In this document: piece after piece, positions 46,391-55,686 of the stretch
Numbering within the stretch: position 1 is the stretch's first letter
Layout of the letters: the number at the start of each line of letters is the position of its first letter
DNA from: Paludibacterium yongneupense DSM 18731
GTDB taxonomy: Bacteria > Pseudomonadota > Gammaproteobacteria > Burkholderiales > Chromobacteriaceae
Direction of reading: 5' to 3'
DNA length: 62,645 nt
Assembly (NCBI RefSeq): GCF_000422925.1
Contig: NZ_KE383960.1
Coordinates: 1 to 62,645, forward strand
Notes under the pieces: model-generated
Told to the model about the DNA's origin: nothing
The model's input: only the letters and a program-made list of their open reading frames with translations
The model's database searches: none
Program-made: the position numbers and the translations under genes

Positions 46391-47995
46391 TTACTTCAGA
46401 CTGACACCGTTGAATACCATGTCGCCGAGCGGACTGATCTTGAAGCCCTGGACATGGGTGTTCATCGGGACATAGGCCACCGAGTGCGCGATCGTGATCC
46501 AAGGGACTTCGCGCTTGAATATCTGTTGCGCATCCTGATACAACTTGGTGCGCAGGGCGGTATTCGTGGTCTGGCGTGCGCGGGTCACGTCGCTGTTGAA
46601 GGCTTTGTTGCACCAGAACGCGAGATTGCTGCCGCCTTCTTGCGCTTCACACGACAGCAGTGTGTAGAGGAAGTTGTCCGGGTCGGCAAAGTCGGCGATC
46701 CAGCCATAGCTCACCGCATCGCCTTCGCCGTTGCGGCTGCGTTTTTTATACTCGCCCCACTCGTAGCTCACGATCTTGGCTCTGACCCCGATGCGGGCCC
46801 AGTCGGCCTGGATCAGTTCAGCCATTTTCTTGCCGTCGGGATTGTACGGGCGCTGGACCGGCAGGGCCCACAAGGTCGTCTCGAAGCCGTTCGGGTAACC
46901 GGCCCGGGCCAGCAGGGCGCGCGCGGCAGCAGGATTGTAACCGGCATCGCGCACCTGTTTGTTGTACGACCACATCGCGGGGGGAATCGGGTTGACCGCC
47001 GGCGTGCCTCCCCCCTGATACACCGCTTTCAGTATCGTCTGCTTGTCGACGGCCATATCCAGCGCACGGCGCACATCGCGGTTGTCGAGCGGTTTGTGGC
47101 GGGTATTGAGCGCGATATAGCCGATGTTGAGCCCGTTCTGCGAAGCAATCTTGATATTGGCTGCGTGGCGCAGGGTGTCGAGCTCCTCCGGTTTCGGCTG
47201 TCCGGCGATCTGGCATTCGTTGGCCTTGAGCTTTTGCGTGCGCACCGCCGAATCGACCGTGATCGAAAAAATCAGGTTGTCGATTGCCGGTTTACCGCCC
47301 CAGTACTGGTCGAATGCGGCGTAGCGGATCTGGGAGTCCTTGTCGTAGCGCTTGAACAGAAAGGGCCCTGTGCCGACCGGCGCATTGTTGAAATCGTTGG
47401 CGTGGCCGCTCTTGATCAACTGGTCAGCATATTCGGCCGACTGAATCGCGGCGAAGGACATGGCAATGGTCGGCAAAAAGGTGGCGACCGGATGGGCGAG
47501 GACGAAACGGACGGTATGGGCGTCTATTTTCTCTACCGCCTTGAGGTCGGTGTCGAGTCCGGTGTCTGACGCGTAGGGATAGGTCGGCTCCGGTTTGAGC
47601 GCCTTGTTGAACGGATTGTCCTTGTGGATCATGCGATCGAAAGTGAATACCACGTCGTCGGCGTTGAAGTCGCGCCCGGGCTTGAAATATGCCGTGGTAT
47701 GGAACTTGACGCCTTTGCGAAGGGTAAAGGTATAGCTGAGTCCGTCGGGCGATACCGTCCATTTTTCGGCCAGTCCGGGGACGAGTCTGGTCGATCCGCG
47801 TTCGAATTCGACCAGCCGGTTGTGCGTCGAGTTGGCGGCGGCGTTGAAGGTGATGCCGGTGGTGTAGCGTGCGGCGTCGAAGCCTTCCGGGCTGCCTTCC
47901 GAGCAGTAGATCAGGGTCTTGGCGGCCTCGGCCTGCATGGCGCCAAGCGCCAGCAGGGTTCCGAGCGAAGCGTGCAGCAAGCGGATTTTCTTCAT
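46391..47995 (-). CDS. Periplasmic peptide-binding protein, DppA-like
   Basis: A 534-residue solute-binding protein of the SBP_bac_5 family. The signal peptide ends near AMQAEA. The mature N-terminus KTLIYCSEGSPEGFDAARYTTG is close to E. coli DppA, which binds dipeptides and haem. No permease or ATPase genes follow, so it must use a transporter encoded elsewhere. Confidence 0.93.
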   Translation of the reverse strand: MKKIRLLHASLGTLLALGAMQAEAAKTLIYCSEGSPEGFDAARYTTGITFNAAANSTHNRLVEFERGSTRLVPGLAEKWTVSPDGLSYTFTLRKGVKFHTTAYFKPGRDFNADDVVFTFDRMIHKDNPFNKALKPEPTYPYASDTGLDTDLKAVEKIDAHTVRFVLAHPVATFLPTIAMSFAAIQSAEYADQLIKSGHANDFNNAPVGTGPFLFKRYDKDSQIRYAAFDQYWGGKPAIDNLIFSITVDSAVRTQKLKANECQIAGQPKPEELDTLRHAANIKIASQNGLNIGYIALNTRHKPLDNRDVRRALDMAVDKQTILKAVYQGGGTPAVNPIPPAMWSYNKQVRDAGYNPAAARALLARAGYPNGFETTLWALPVQRPYNPDGKKMAELIQADWARIGVRAKIVSYEWGEYKKRSRNGEGDAVSYGWIADFADPDNFLYTLLSCEAQEGGSNLAFWCNKAFNSDVTRARQTTNTALRTKLYQDAQQIFKREVPWITIAHSVAYVPMNTHVQGFKISPLGDMVFNGVSLK

Positions 47996-48076
47996 TTCAT
48001 GTCCTTAGGCTTGAATGGCCTGTACATGATATGCAAATGCGCTAACCTAGGCACGCCCTTTGTCGTGCCGCCGCTC

Positions 48077-48781
48077 TCAGTTGATGGCGGCGTGGCCGAG
48101 CGCGAAGTCGACCGCGGCGAGCGCGTGCAACTCGGTGGTGTCGAATACCGGTAGCGAGGTGTCGCCCGCACCGATCAACAGCGGAATTTCGGTGCAGCCG
48201 AGCACCACTCCGGCGGCGCCTTGCGCCGCCAGCTCATCGATGATTTGCAGAAAGGTGCGGCGCGAGCTGTCGAGGATCTCGCCGCGGCACAGCTCCTCGA
48301 AAATGACGCGGTGGATTTCCTTGCGCTGCGATTCGTCCGGGATCAGGCATTCGATACCGCGTGCGGCGAGACGCTCGCGATAGAACGGTTGCTCCATGGT
48401 AAAACAGGTGCCAAGCAGGGCGACCCGGTCGATGCCGCTTCGCACGATGGCTTCGGCAGTGACATCGGCGATATGCAGCAGCGGAACATTGACCGCGGCG
48501 GCGACTTCGGGCGCCACTTTGTGCATGGTGTTGGTGCCGATCAGGATGCAGTCTGCCCCGTTGGCCTCGAGTCCGCGTGCGGCAGTGGCGAGAATGCCGG
48601 TCATGCCGTCCCAGTCGCCGGCGCGTTGCATGGCGGCGATGTTGGCGAAGTCGAGGCTATTCATGATGAAGCGGGCGGAGTGCAGTCCGCCGAGACGGCG
48701 CGCAACTTCGCGGTTGATGATCTGGTAGTAAAGTGTGCTGGATTCCCAGCTCATGCCGCCGATCAGGCCGATGCTTTTCAT
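48077..48781 (-). CDS. Aspartate/glutamate racemase family protein (YgeA-like)
   Basis: A 234-residue amino-acid racemase-fold protein. The second catalytic cysteine is present (Cys196, VVLGCTEIPLL), but the first position is threonine (Thr83 in GTNTMHKV). E. coli YgeA has the same Thr/Cys pair, at nearly the same positions, and is a broad-specificity racemase, so this is probably not an ordinary aspartate or glutamate racemase. It diverges from an Lrp-type regulator that may control it. Confidence 0.9.
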   Translation of the reverse strand: MKSIGLIGGMSWESSTLYYQIINREVARRLGGLHSARFIMNSLDFANIAAMQRAGDWDGMTGILATAARGLEANGADCILIGTNTMHKVAPEVAAAVNVPLLHIADVTAEAIVRSGIDRVALLGTCFTMEQPFYRERLAARGIECLIPDESQRKEIHRVIFEELCRGEILDSSRRTFLQIIDELAAQGAAGVVLGCTEIPLLIGAGDTSLPVFDTTELHALAAVDFALGHAAIN

Positions 48782-48843
48782 TTGCCGCTTCCTTTGCCGT
48801 AGATGTCTTGACTGAGTATGCGGCGTGATTTCGGCAAATGGTT

Positions 48844-48856
48844 TGCAAAATTTGCA
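48844..48856. promoter_or_regulatory. Palindrome in the racemase/Lrp divergent promoter
   Basis: TGCAAAATTTGCA is a perfect 13-bp palindrome about a central base, with a further GCAAAT half-element just before it and an A-rich stretch after it. Lrp-family proteins often bind such AT-centred palindromes, so this is a candidate operator for the adjacent regulator. Confidence 0.45.
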
Positions 48857-48898
48857 CGAATTGGCCCAATATTAGAAAAAAATACTCTGGTGCTCGCT

Positions 48899-49369
48899 AT
48901 GTCCCGAAAAATAGACGCGATAGACCGGCAATTGCTCGCCATTCTGCAGGACAATGCGGAAGTGCCGCTGGCCGAACTGGCGGCGCGCGTGCATTTGTCG
49001 GCCACGCCGTGCTGGCGCCGGGTACAACGGCTTGAGGAAGAGGGTTTCATCACCCGCCGCGTCGCCTTGCTCGACCCTGCCATGCTGAACGTCGCCGTGA
49101 CTGTCTTCGTTTCGATCAAGACCTCGCGCCACAGCCAGGGATGGTTTGAACAGTTCTCTGCGACAGTGGCGGCGATACCCGAGGTGGTCGAGTTTTATCG
49201 TATGAGCGGGGATATCGACTATCTGTTGCGCGTGGTCGTGCCGGACATCGCCGCCTACGATCGCGTGTACAAGAAATTGATCGCAGAGGCGGACTTGTCC
49301 GATATCAGTTCCAGCTTCGCGATGGAACTGATCAAATGCACGACGGCGTTGCCGCTGGACTACGTCTGA
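48899..49369 (+). CDS. Lrp/AsnC family transcriptional regulator
   Basis: A 156-residue regulator with an N-terminal helix-turn-helix (AELAARVHLSATPCWRRVQRLEEEGFI) and a C-terminal RAM/AsnC ligand domain (about 70-150, with YRMSGDIDYLLRVVVPD). It probably senses an amino acid. The ATG at 48899 gives MSRKIDAIDRQLL, the usual start; 27 upstream in-frame residues are not expected to be translated. The divergent racemase is the most likely target. Confidence 0.93.
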   Translation: MSRKIDAIDRQLLAILQDNAEVPLAELAARVHLSATPCWRRVQRLEEEGFITRRVALLDPAMLNVAVTVFVSIKTSRHSQGWFEQFSATVAAIPEVVEFYRMSGDIDYLLRVVVPDIAAYDRVYKKLIAEADLSDISSSFAMELIKCTTALPLDYV

Positions 49370-49387
49370 ACGGGCGCGGGGCGGCAC

Positions 49388-49417
49388 TTGCCGCCCGTCC
49401 GCTTGTCTGTGTATAAT
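49388..49417 (+). promoter_or_regulatory. Promoter of tRNA-Gly
   Basis: TTGCCG (49388-49393) and a perfect TATAAT (49412-49417) with an 18-bp spacer, 16 bases ahead of the tRNA 5' end. Confidence 0.7.
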
Positions 49418-49432
49418 CCGCACTCTTGCAAG

Positions 49433-49506
49433 GCGGGCGTCGTATAGTGGTATTACCCGAGCTTCCCAAGCTCGTGAGGAGGGTTCGATTCCCTTCGCCC
49501 GCTCCA
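49433..49506 (+). tRNA. tRNA-Gly (anticodon CCC)
   Basis: A complete 74-nt cloverleaf with encoded CCA. Acceptor strands GCGGGCG/CGCCCGC pair perfectly. The anticodon stem CGAGC/GCTCG holds loop TTCCCAA, anticodon CCC, reading GGG. The T-arm contains GGGTTCGATTCCC. Confidence 0.97.
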
Positions 49507-49913
49507 CTGCCTGCATCGGCCCTGAGTTCCCCCCTTTTTTTAAGCCTATCGCTGTCCTGTCGTGACAATTCGCGACGGCATGTTCCGTCGAAGCCGGGTG
49601 GCGTTACCGGAACATGACTTGCTGCCGCGGTTGAAGACTCTGCGCGACTTTGCCTGTCCCCGCCATGAAGGGGAGGGGCCAGTCATAACGGTCACCTTCC
49701 GGATCGGCACTTCCGCGACGGCGAAGCCGGATTGCGTCCTACACCCCGGGAGCTTGCTGTCCCCTCTCGCCGTACTCGCATCCCGATTCGTGAAGTTGAC
49801 ATTCAGAAACGCCTGTTCCGGCCAATCCCCCTGTACGGAGACAATCGTCGATCTGGCATGACGGGTGGCCGCACTTCCGTTCGTGGATGCCCCCGGCGTG
49901 CGGACCTGGCTGC
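49507..49913. other. Gene-free stretch after tRNA-Gly
   Basis: About 400 bp with no supported gene. The open frames here have no family features. There is no integrase and no repeat of the tRNA 3' end that would mark an integration site. Confidence 0.6.
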
Positions 49914-51554
49914 TCAGAGAACGAAGCGCGCGACCAGCCCGCGCTGCTGCTCGGCCATGCTGCGCATCGCTTGCACCGAGTGGGCGACTTCGCCCGAAGA
50001 GCCTGCGTTGAGCGCGCTGCTGTGTGCGATGACTTCGACCTGCTGGGCGATATCCTGGCTTGCCTGCGCCTGTTCGTTCAGAGCCACCGAGATATCAGAA
50101 ACGACCGCGATGACGCGGTCGTTGCTGTCGCGGATGCGCACGATGGCCTCACTGCCTTGTCCCGCCAGCGCCAGTCCGGTGCGAACGCGTTGCACGGCCT
50201 CGTCCATCCGGCTTTGCGACGCGTTTGAACTGCCGTGTATCTCCTCTATCATGCCCGCGATTTCGTCGGTGGCGCGCGCGGTCCTTTCCGACAGTTTTCG
50301 GACTTCATCGGCCACGACGGCAAAGCCGCGGCCGGCTTCGCCGGCACGCGCCGCCTCGATGGCGGCATTGAGTGCGAGCAGATTGGTCTGGTCGGCGATT
50401 TCCTTGATGACCTGCATGATGGTGGCGATGGACTGGGTCTTGCCGGTCAGGGCGCCTATCGCCTCCGCCGCCTGTTCCACCACGGCATGAATGCGCTCGA
50501 GCTCCCCCATGGCCTGGGTGATGACCCGTCCGCCGTCTGCGGATAATTGCCCGGACTCCTGCGACAGCGTGCGCGCCTGCTGCGCATTGCCGGCGATTTG
50601 ATTGACGCTTGCGGTCAGTTGCTCCGCGGCAGCGGCCATTGCGCCCGCGCCCTGGCTTTGCTGCTCCGAACGAGTGGCGACGTCGGCGGCGCTATGGGCG
50701 AGCTGCCCGTTCATGCGCGTCAGTGTATCGGTCCCGTCGACGATTTCCTGAACCAGCGCCCGCAGCTGGGTGTGCATCGCCGCCACGGCCGCCAGTACAC
50801 TGTGACTATCGCCGCGCGCGAGTTCGATAGGGCGGTCGAGACGGTTATCCGCGATCCGCCGCACCACTTCGACCAGCCGTTCCGGTTCGGCGCCGAGCAG
50901 GTGGCGCACAGAGCCCAGCAGCAGCAGTCCGCCACCGCCGAGCACCAGCAGCGCCAGCAGACAGACGATACCCAGCCTGAGCATCTTGGTATGGAAGGTT
51001 GCCTCGAGATCGTCGACATAGATGCCGGTCACGACCACCCAGTGCCAGTTCTTGCTGCTCATCAGATAAGCGAGTTTGGGCTGCGGGGAGGCTGAGCCGG
51101 GCTTGTCCCAGACGAAGGAGGCGAAGCCCTTGCCGCCACCCGCGCGCAGGGCCTGTTCGTACAGATCCCCCATATTGATTCCGGTCGCATCCTTGAGGGT
51201 GTGCAGATCCTTGCCGATCAGGGCAGCCTTGGCTCCGTGCGCAAGGTAGCGGAGGTCGGAATCAAGAACAAAGAAATATTCTTTGCCGTCGTAGCGCATG
51301 CGCGTGAGCGCTTGCAGCGCCAGATGCTGCGCTTCCGCTTCGGGCAAGGCGCCGCTTGCGGCCTGGTTTTCGAACGTTTCGACCAGACTGACAGCGCTTT
51401 CCACCTGATTGCGCACTTTGTCGTGACGCTCCTGCAGCAGCGTGCTGTGTTCTTCCTGCAGGCTGAGCACACCCAGGATGCAAATCAGTAATGCCATGAC
51501 GCCCATCATGGCGATGAGACGGGCGCGTAGCGTCCAATGCCGAATTCTGTTCAT
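49914..51554 (-). CDS. Methyl-accepting chemotaxis protein with sCache sensor
   Basis: A 546-residue chemoreceptor. Membrane helices (about 8-28 and 188-212) flank a periplasmic single-Cache domain (about 35-185, with [15 protein letters not shown] and [13 protein letters not shown]). A HAMP region and a long signalling coiled coil follow, with the invariant hairpin tip [20 protein letters not shown] and [17 protein letters not shown]. There is no C-terminal CheR/CheB-binding pentapeptide. The ligand is unknown; sCache receptors often bind small organic acids. Confidence 0.95.
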   Translation of the reverse strand: MNRIRHWTLRARLIAMMGVMALLICILGVLSLQEEHSTLLQERHDKVRNQVESAVSLVETFENQAASGALPEAEAQHLALQALTRMRYDGKEYFFVLDSDLRYLAHGAKAALIGKDLHTLKDATGINMGDLYEQALRAGGGKGFASFVWDKPGSASPQPKLAYLMSSKNWHWVVVTGIYVDDLEATFHTKMLRLGIVCLLALLVLGGGGLLLLGSVRHLLGAEPERLVEVVRRIADNRLDRPIELARGDSHSVLAAVAAMHTQLRALVQEIVDGTDTLTRMNGQLAHSAADVATRSEQQSQGAGAMAAAAEQLTASVNQIAGNAQQARTLSQESGQLSADGGRVITQAMGELERIHAVVEQAAEAIGALTGKTQSIATIMQVIKEIADQTNLLALNAAIEAARAGEAGRGFAVVADEVRKLSERTARATDEIAGMIEEIHGSSNASQSRMDEAVQRVRTGLALAGQGSEAIVRIRDSNDRVIAVVSDISVALNEQAQASQDIAQQVEVIAHSSALNAGSSGEVAHSVQAMRSMAEQQRGLVARFVL

Positions 51555-51797
51555 GCTGCCGTTCCCCGAAGCCTATTAAATGCCGTGGCCATTTAAAACG
51601 ATTGGTCGTGCTCAGTGCGAATGTAACGGCAGCACGGTATCCGCTATAGTGAAAATCCGGCGAGTGGTCGTATGCCATGGTCAGCGGTTCCCGTGCCCCT
51701 GCCAGCGGTATGGATGAGGGGCGGCGAGCTGGGGCCGGGTCTGACGGGTGGCGCTCGGCGGCGTATAATGGCCGCTTTGATTGTGGGAAAGCGCGCA

Positions 51798-53042
51798 GTG
51801 AACTCTCGTCATCCCTGCCTGGCCTTGGTCGTCCTTCTTTTGACCGCCTGTGCCACCACGCCACCTTCGTCTGTCCGCCCGCCCGAAGCTCCGGCATCGG
51901 CACCGGTGGTCGAGCCTGCTCCCGCCGTGACGATTCCGGTCAAACCGGCGGTGCCCGCCATCCCGGTGCCTGTGCCTGTGCCTGTGCGTCCGCCTGTGCC
52001 TAGCGGTCCCGACTACAGCAACCCGCGTGATGGGCGGTTGTTGCTGGATCGATTGCTGCCCAAGAACATCCCTGACCGCAAAGGCTGGAGCAACGATATT
52101 TTCGAGGCGTTCACCAATCTCAAGATTCCGTATGCACCGCAATATTTCTGCGCGGTTCTGGCCGTCGCCGAGCAGGAGTCGGGTTTCCAGCCGGACCCTG
52201 TGGTGCCTAATCTGTCTGCCATCGTGTGGGGCGAGATAGAGAAAAAGCGCAAGAAATACCTGATTCCCGCTGTCGTCGTCGATGCGGCATTGTTGAAGAC
52301 CTCGCCTGACGGGCGCAGTTTCAAGCAGCGTATCGATTCCTTGCGCACCAAGCGCGAGATGAATGCCTTGTATGAGGATATGGCGCGCGCACTACCTTTC
52401 GGCCAGTCGCTGGCGGCCAGCAAGAATCCGATTCGCGACGGCGGGCCGATGCAGGTCAGCGTTGCTTTCGCCGAGACGCAGATCCGCGCCTGGCCCTATC
52501 CCTACCATTATCAGTCCCTGCGCGACGAAGTCTTTACCCGGCGTGGCAGTGTCTATTTCGGGACGGCCATCCTGTTGCAGTATGCTGCGCCATATAACGA
52601 TATGGTTTATCGCTTTGCCGACTATAATGCCGGGCGCTATAGCAGCCGCAATGCCGCATTCCAGCAGGCCGTGGCGCGGCTGTCAGGACACAAGCTGGCG
52701 CTGGACGGCGACCTGATGCTGTATTCGAACAAGATGGACCGCGTGTTTTCCGGAGCGGCGAGCGACACGCAGCGGCAATTGGCGGGAATGACCGGGCGTT
52801 TGAAGATGAGCATGGACGAGGTCCTGCGCGATCTGCGTACGGAAAAATTATCCGGCTTTGGACAGAGCGTGTTGTATCAGCGCGTTTTTGCCCTGGCGGA
52901 CGCCGCGGCCGGCCGGCATCTGCCGCGCGAGATCATTCCCCAGATTGTGCTGGTCAGCCCCAAATTTACCCACCGGCTGACCACCGAGTGGTTCGCGCGG
53001 CGCGTCGATGGACGCTATAACGCGTGTATGCTGCGGCGTTAA
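51798..53042 (+). CDS. DUF1615 lipoprotein with lysozyme-like motifs
   Basis: A 414-residue predicted lipoprotein. The lipobox LLTAC gives lipidated Cys18. A Pro/Val-rich linker follows (about 20-75), encoded partly by six near-identical GTGCCT-type hexamers. The DUF1615 core has spaced motifs like those of transglycosylases: VAEQESGF (candidate catalytic glutamate), GGPMQVSVAFAE and ADYNAGRY. A peptidoglycan-cleaving role is inferred. The GTG at 51798 gives a proper signal peptide; longer upstream frames do not. Confidence 0.85.
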   Translation: MNSRHPCLALVVLLLTACATTPPSSVRPPEAPASAPVVEPAPAVTIPVKPAVPAIPVPVPVPVRPPVPSGPDYSNPRDGRLLLDRLLPKNIPDRKGWSNDIFEAFTNLKIPYAPQYFCAVLAVAEQESGFQPDPVVPNLSAIVWGEIEKKRKKYLIPAVVVDAALLKTSPDGRSFKQRIDSLRTKREMNALYEDMARALPFGQSLAASKNPIRDGGPMQVSVAFAETQIRAWPYPYHYQSLRDEVFTRRGSVYFGTAILLQYAAPYNDMVYRFADYNAGRYSSRNAAFQQAVARLSGHKLALDGDLMLYSNKMDRVFSGAASDTQRQLAGMTGRLKMSMDEVLRDLRTEKLSGFGQSVLYQRVFALADAAAGRHLPREIIPQIVLVSPKFTHRLTTEWFARRVDGRYNACMLRR

Positions 53043-53163
53043 GCCGGAAGGATGCCCGGCCTGTGGCCGGGCGTGAGTAGAATGGAGTGCCGGGGGACGC
53101 TGCGGCGCAGGAAGGGGCTGCTGCGTTTCGTATCGTTGCCTTTGCTACACAGGATCGCCGACC

Positions 53164-53706
53164 TTGAAGACTTTGATCATCGCCATTCTTGCGACCATCC
53201 CGCTCAGCGGCTGCTATATCCTCGCACCATCGCCTGCCGTCGAGGCGGCCCAGATTGCCGCTGCCGCCGCCAATGGCTTTGCCGCCATGGCTCCGAGCGA
53301 GGCGAAACAGCCTGTCGTGCACGAACATACCGGCGTGCAGAATGTGTGTATCGAATTTAATAACCGGGTGCAGATTGCGGACATCGTGCCCGCCATCCAG
53401 AACGAGTTGCAAAAACACGGTGTCGATAGCCGCGTGTACGAGCCGGGCACGGTTCCCAGCGGTTGCGTCATCCTGAACTATGTCGCCTATGTGCGACTCG
53501 ACCGCCATGTCCTGAGCGATCTCTACGATTCGTATATGGATCACGCTATGCTGAGCTTGAGCCAGAACGGCAAGGTCCTGGCGACGTCGAGCTACGACGT
53601 CGGCAGTTGGGACAAATGGGGTACGACGCAGAAAAAACTGGCGCCGGTCGTGACTTCGCTGCTGCCGGACCAGAAGTGCGCGAACTGGAAGACGGGCGGC
53701 TGCTGA
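53164..53706 (+). CDS. Small predicted lipoprotein of unknown function
   Basis: A 180-residue protein I do not recognise. MKTLIIAILATIPLSGC is a lipoprotein signal with acylated Cys17. The mature part has an Ala-rich segment, then a compact domain with four cysteines (near 62, 100, 172, 180) that could form disulfides, and aromatic-rich VILNYVAYVRLDRHVLSDLY. It starts at TTG with AGGA nine bases ahead. It follows the DUF1615 gene by 121 bp and converges on the flgH-like gene. Confidence 0.7.
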   Translation: MKTLIIAILATIPLSGCYILAPSPAVEAAQIAAAAANGFAAMAPSEAKQPVVHEHTGVQNVCIEFNNRVQIADIVPAIQNELQKHGVDSRVYEPGTVPSGCVILNYVAYVRLDRHVLSDLYDSYMDHAMLSLSQNGKVLATSSYDVGSWDKWGTTQKKLAPVVTSLLPDQKCANWKTGGC

Positions 53707-53719
53707 GCCGCCGTCCGGT

Positions 53720-54394
53720 TTACCAGAACGTCAGCAGATCCTTGAAGTACTGCTGGTAGCTTGTGCGGGAGTTGGCTTCGGCCACCGTGCCTTTGCCGAC
53801 TTGCTCGAGCCGCGCATTGGCGATGTCGCTGGAGGCGACCACGTTGCCGGCCTTGATGCTGCGCCGGTTGACGATGCCGGAGAAGCGCAGCACGCTGACG
53901 TTGCCGTTCAGCGCGATGGCCTTGTCGCCGGCGACGATCAGATCGTTGTTGGGCAGGACTTCGACGACCATGACCGTCATCGTGCCGGTGACCGTGGACG
54001 AGTTGTCGGTATTGCCCGTGCCTTTGAAGGTATCCTTGCCCGACGCCTGCTTGTTCTCGTCGAAGATAGAACGCAGCAGACCGCCCATGGAGGAGCCGGC
54101 GCCCGGACCTTTCTGGTCCAGCGTCGTTTCATGGTCGTTGCTGGTATTCGACTTGGTGGAACCGGTCAGGCTTTCCGAAATCGAAATTTTGAGCGTATCG
54201 CCTACCGCGCGCGCCGTCTGTTCTTCGAATAGCAGCTGCGAGGTGCTCGGCTGGTAGATCGATCCCTGGTTTTCCACTGTCCGCATCGGATAAATCGGAC
54301 GCGCGGTCAGGGGGCCGCTGACGATAGGCTGCTCGCCGCCGCAGGCGCTCAATAATCCTGCCATAGCCAGAGCGCTCACCAGGCTCGGTTTCAT
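53720..54394 (-). CDS. flgH: Flagellar L-ring protein FlgH homologue, isolated
   Basis: A 224-residue lipoprotein (lipobox LLSAC, Cys18) matching FlgH: GSIYQ, then VGDTLKISISESLTGSTKSN, GTMTVMVVEVLPNNDLIVAGDKAIALN, and LRFSGIVNRRSI ahead of IANARLEQVGKG. FlgH forms the outer-membrane ring around the flagellar rod with FlgI. Here no other flagellar gene is nearby. The second ATG (54394) has GGAG seven bases ahead and is chosen over 54400. It could be a secondary copy or belong to a second flagellum. Confidence 0.9.
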   Translation of the reverse strand: MKPSLVSALAMAGLLSACGGEQPIVSGPLTARPIYPMRTVENQGSIYQPSTSQLLFEEQTARAVGDTLKISISESLTGSTKSNTSNDHETTLDQKGPGAGSSMGGLLRSIFDENKQASGKDTFKGTGNTDNSSTVTGTMTVMVVEVLPNNDLIVAGDKAIALNGNVSVLRFSGIVNRRSIKAGNVVASSDIANARLEQVGKGTVAEANSRTSYQQYFKDLLTFW

Positions 54395-54446
54395 ATTCAT
54401 ACTCCTTGCAGTGCCAAACAGATGTGCCGACATACGAAGCGCATTT

Positions 54447-54452
54447 ATTATA
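54447..54452 (-). promoter_or_regulatory. Candidate -10 element of flgH
   Basis: TATAAT on the minus strand, 52 bp upstream of the flgH ATG. No good -35 and no sigma-28 (TAAAG...GCCGATAA) or sigma-54 signature is visible, which is unusual for a flagellar gene. Confidence 0.4.
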
Positions 54453-54568
54453 GTGAATACAAAGGAAAAAGTATCGTCGACAGCTGATGGGCGTCGTCTC
54501 CATCGAGGTCGACGCCGCCTGTCCCTTCCCTTACCATCCGCAAACGGAACTACGAAAAGATACTCTTT

Positions 54569-55576
54569 GTGACTCGACTATTGATTATTTATACCGGTGG
54601 CACGATAGGCATGACTGAGGGGGAGGGCGGATTGCAACCCCGACCGGGTTGGCTGCCGCAGCAGATGGAAAGGCTGCGCCGTCCTGGGCTGGATTTTGAC
54701 GTCATCGAATACCCGAACCTGATCGACTCGTCGGCTATCCGTCTTGCGCACTGGAACATGATTATTCGCGATATAGCGGCTGGCTACGATGCTTACGATG
54801 GCTTCGTGGTGATCCACGGTACCGATACCATGGCCTATACCGCGTCCGCACTGGCGTTTTCCTTGCCTGGGCTGGGCAAGCCCGTGATCCTGACCGGATC
54901 GCAATTGCCGCTTTCCCATCCGCGCAGCGATGGTTGGGGCAATCTGGCGGATGCGCTGGAGGCGGCGTGCCAGAGCGATCTGCACGAGGTGGCGCTGGCC
55001 TTCGATCGCCTGCTGCTGCGTGGCTGCCGCGCACGCAAACTCGATGTCGAAGCGTTTCGTGGTTTCGGCAGCCCCAACTATCCTCCGCTGGCCGAGTTTG
55101 CCATCTCTCCGCGCTGGCACCGGCAGCGCTGGTTGAAGGCCGGCGTGCCCTGGGCGCCGCGGCTGCTGGATGAGTCGGTGCGCGTGGCCGCGTTTTTTCT
55201 GACGCCCGGCATCTCCGCCGCGTTGATCGGTGAAATGCTGGCCGACGCCAGACTGGACGGCGCCTTGCTGCTCGGCTATGGCTGCGGCAATGCCCCGGAC
55301 GATCCCGCTTTGCTGGCCGGGGTAGCGGCGGCTTCGGCGGCGGGCTGTCCGGTGCTGACGCTGACACAGGCTACGCATGGGGCGGTCGCCGTCGGCGCTT
55401 ACGCCGCCAGCGCGGCCCTGGCGCGGGCAGGAGCGATCGCTGCCGGCGACATGACGCCCGAGGCGGCGTTGGCCAAGCTGAGCGTGCTGTGCGGACAAGA
55501 ACCCGGCGTGTGGCAAAGCGGGCTGAAGACCTCGCTGGCGGGGGAGATGAGTCTGTCGTGGTTGCCTAAAAAATAA
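54569..55576 (+). CDS. ansA: Type I L-asparaginase
   Basis: A 335-residue enzyme hydrolysing asparagine to aspartate and ammonia. The two catalytic threonine motifs are IYTGGTIGMTE at the N-terminus and VIHGTDTMAYTASAL (about residues 88-102). It has no signal peptide, so it is cytoplasmic like E. coli AnsA (338 residues). The start is GTG. The stop codon lies inside the first of the repeats described below. Confidence 0.94.
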   Translation: MTRLLIIYTGGTIGMTEGEGGLQPRPGWLPQQMERLRRPGLDFDVIEYPNLIDSSAIRLAHWNMIIRDIAAGYDAYDGFVVIHGTDTMAYTASALAFSLPGLGKPVILTGSQLPLSHPRSDGWGNLADALEAACQSDLHEVALAFDRLLLRGCRARKLDVEAFRGFGSPNYPPLAEFAISPRWHRQRWLKAGVPWAPRLLDESVRVAAFFLTPGISAALIGEMLADARLDGALLLGYGCGNAPDDPALLAGVAAASAAGCPVLTLTQATHGAVAVGAYAASAALARAGAIAAGDMTPEAALAKLSVLCGQEPGVWQSGLKTSLAGEMSLSWLPKK

Positions 55577-55665
55577 GCAGCGGCGATTTTGATCTAGGAT
55601 TCAGTGGCTTGCCGCATCTATCCACAACTGGCCCACATGACTCTTCACCGAAGCCGTGTACAAAA
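55574..55665. repeat. Intergenic repeat, copy D
   Basis: Begins at the asparaginase stop codon (TAAGCAGCGGCG), has CTATCCACA at 55618-55626 and ends with GTGTACAAAA. The 19-bp head (from 55567) matches copy A at 18 of 19 bases. Confidence 0.6.
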
Positions 55666-55686
55666 CCGCCGCCGCTGATTAAAAAA

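Noticed and set aside
49562-49861. A 99-codon plus-strand frame after tRNA-Gly
   Set aside because: No family features; the region reads as non-coding.
49433-49913. tRNA-Gly with a gene-poor flank, considered as an integration site
   Set aside because: No integrase, no repeat of the tRNA 3' end and no island genes follow.
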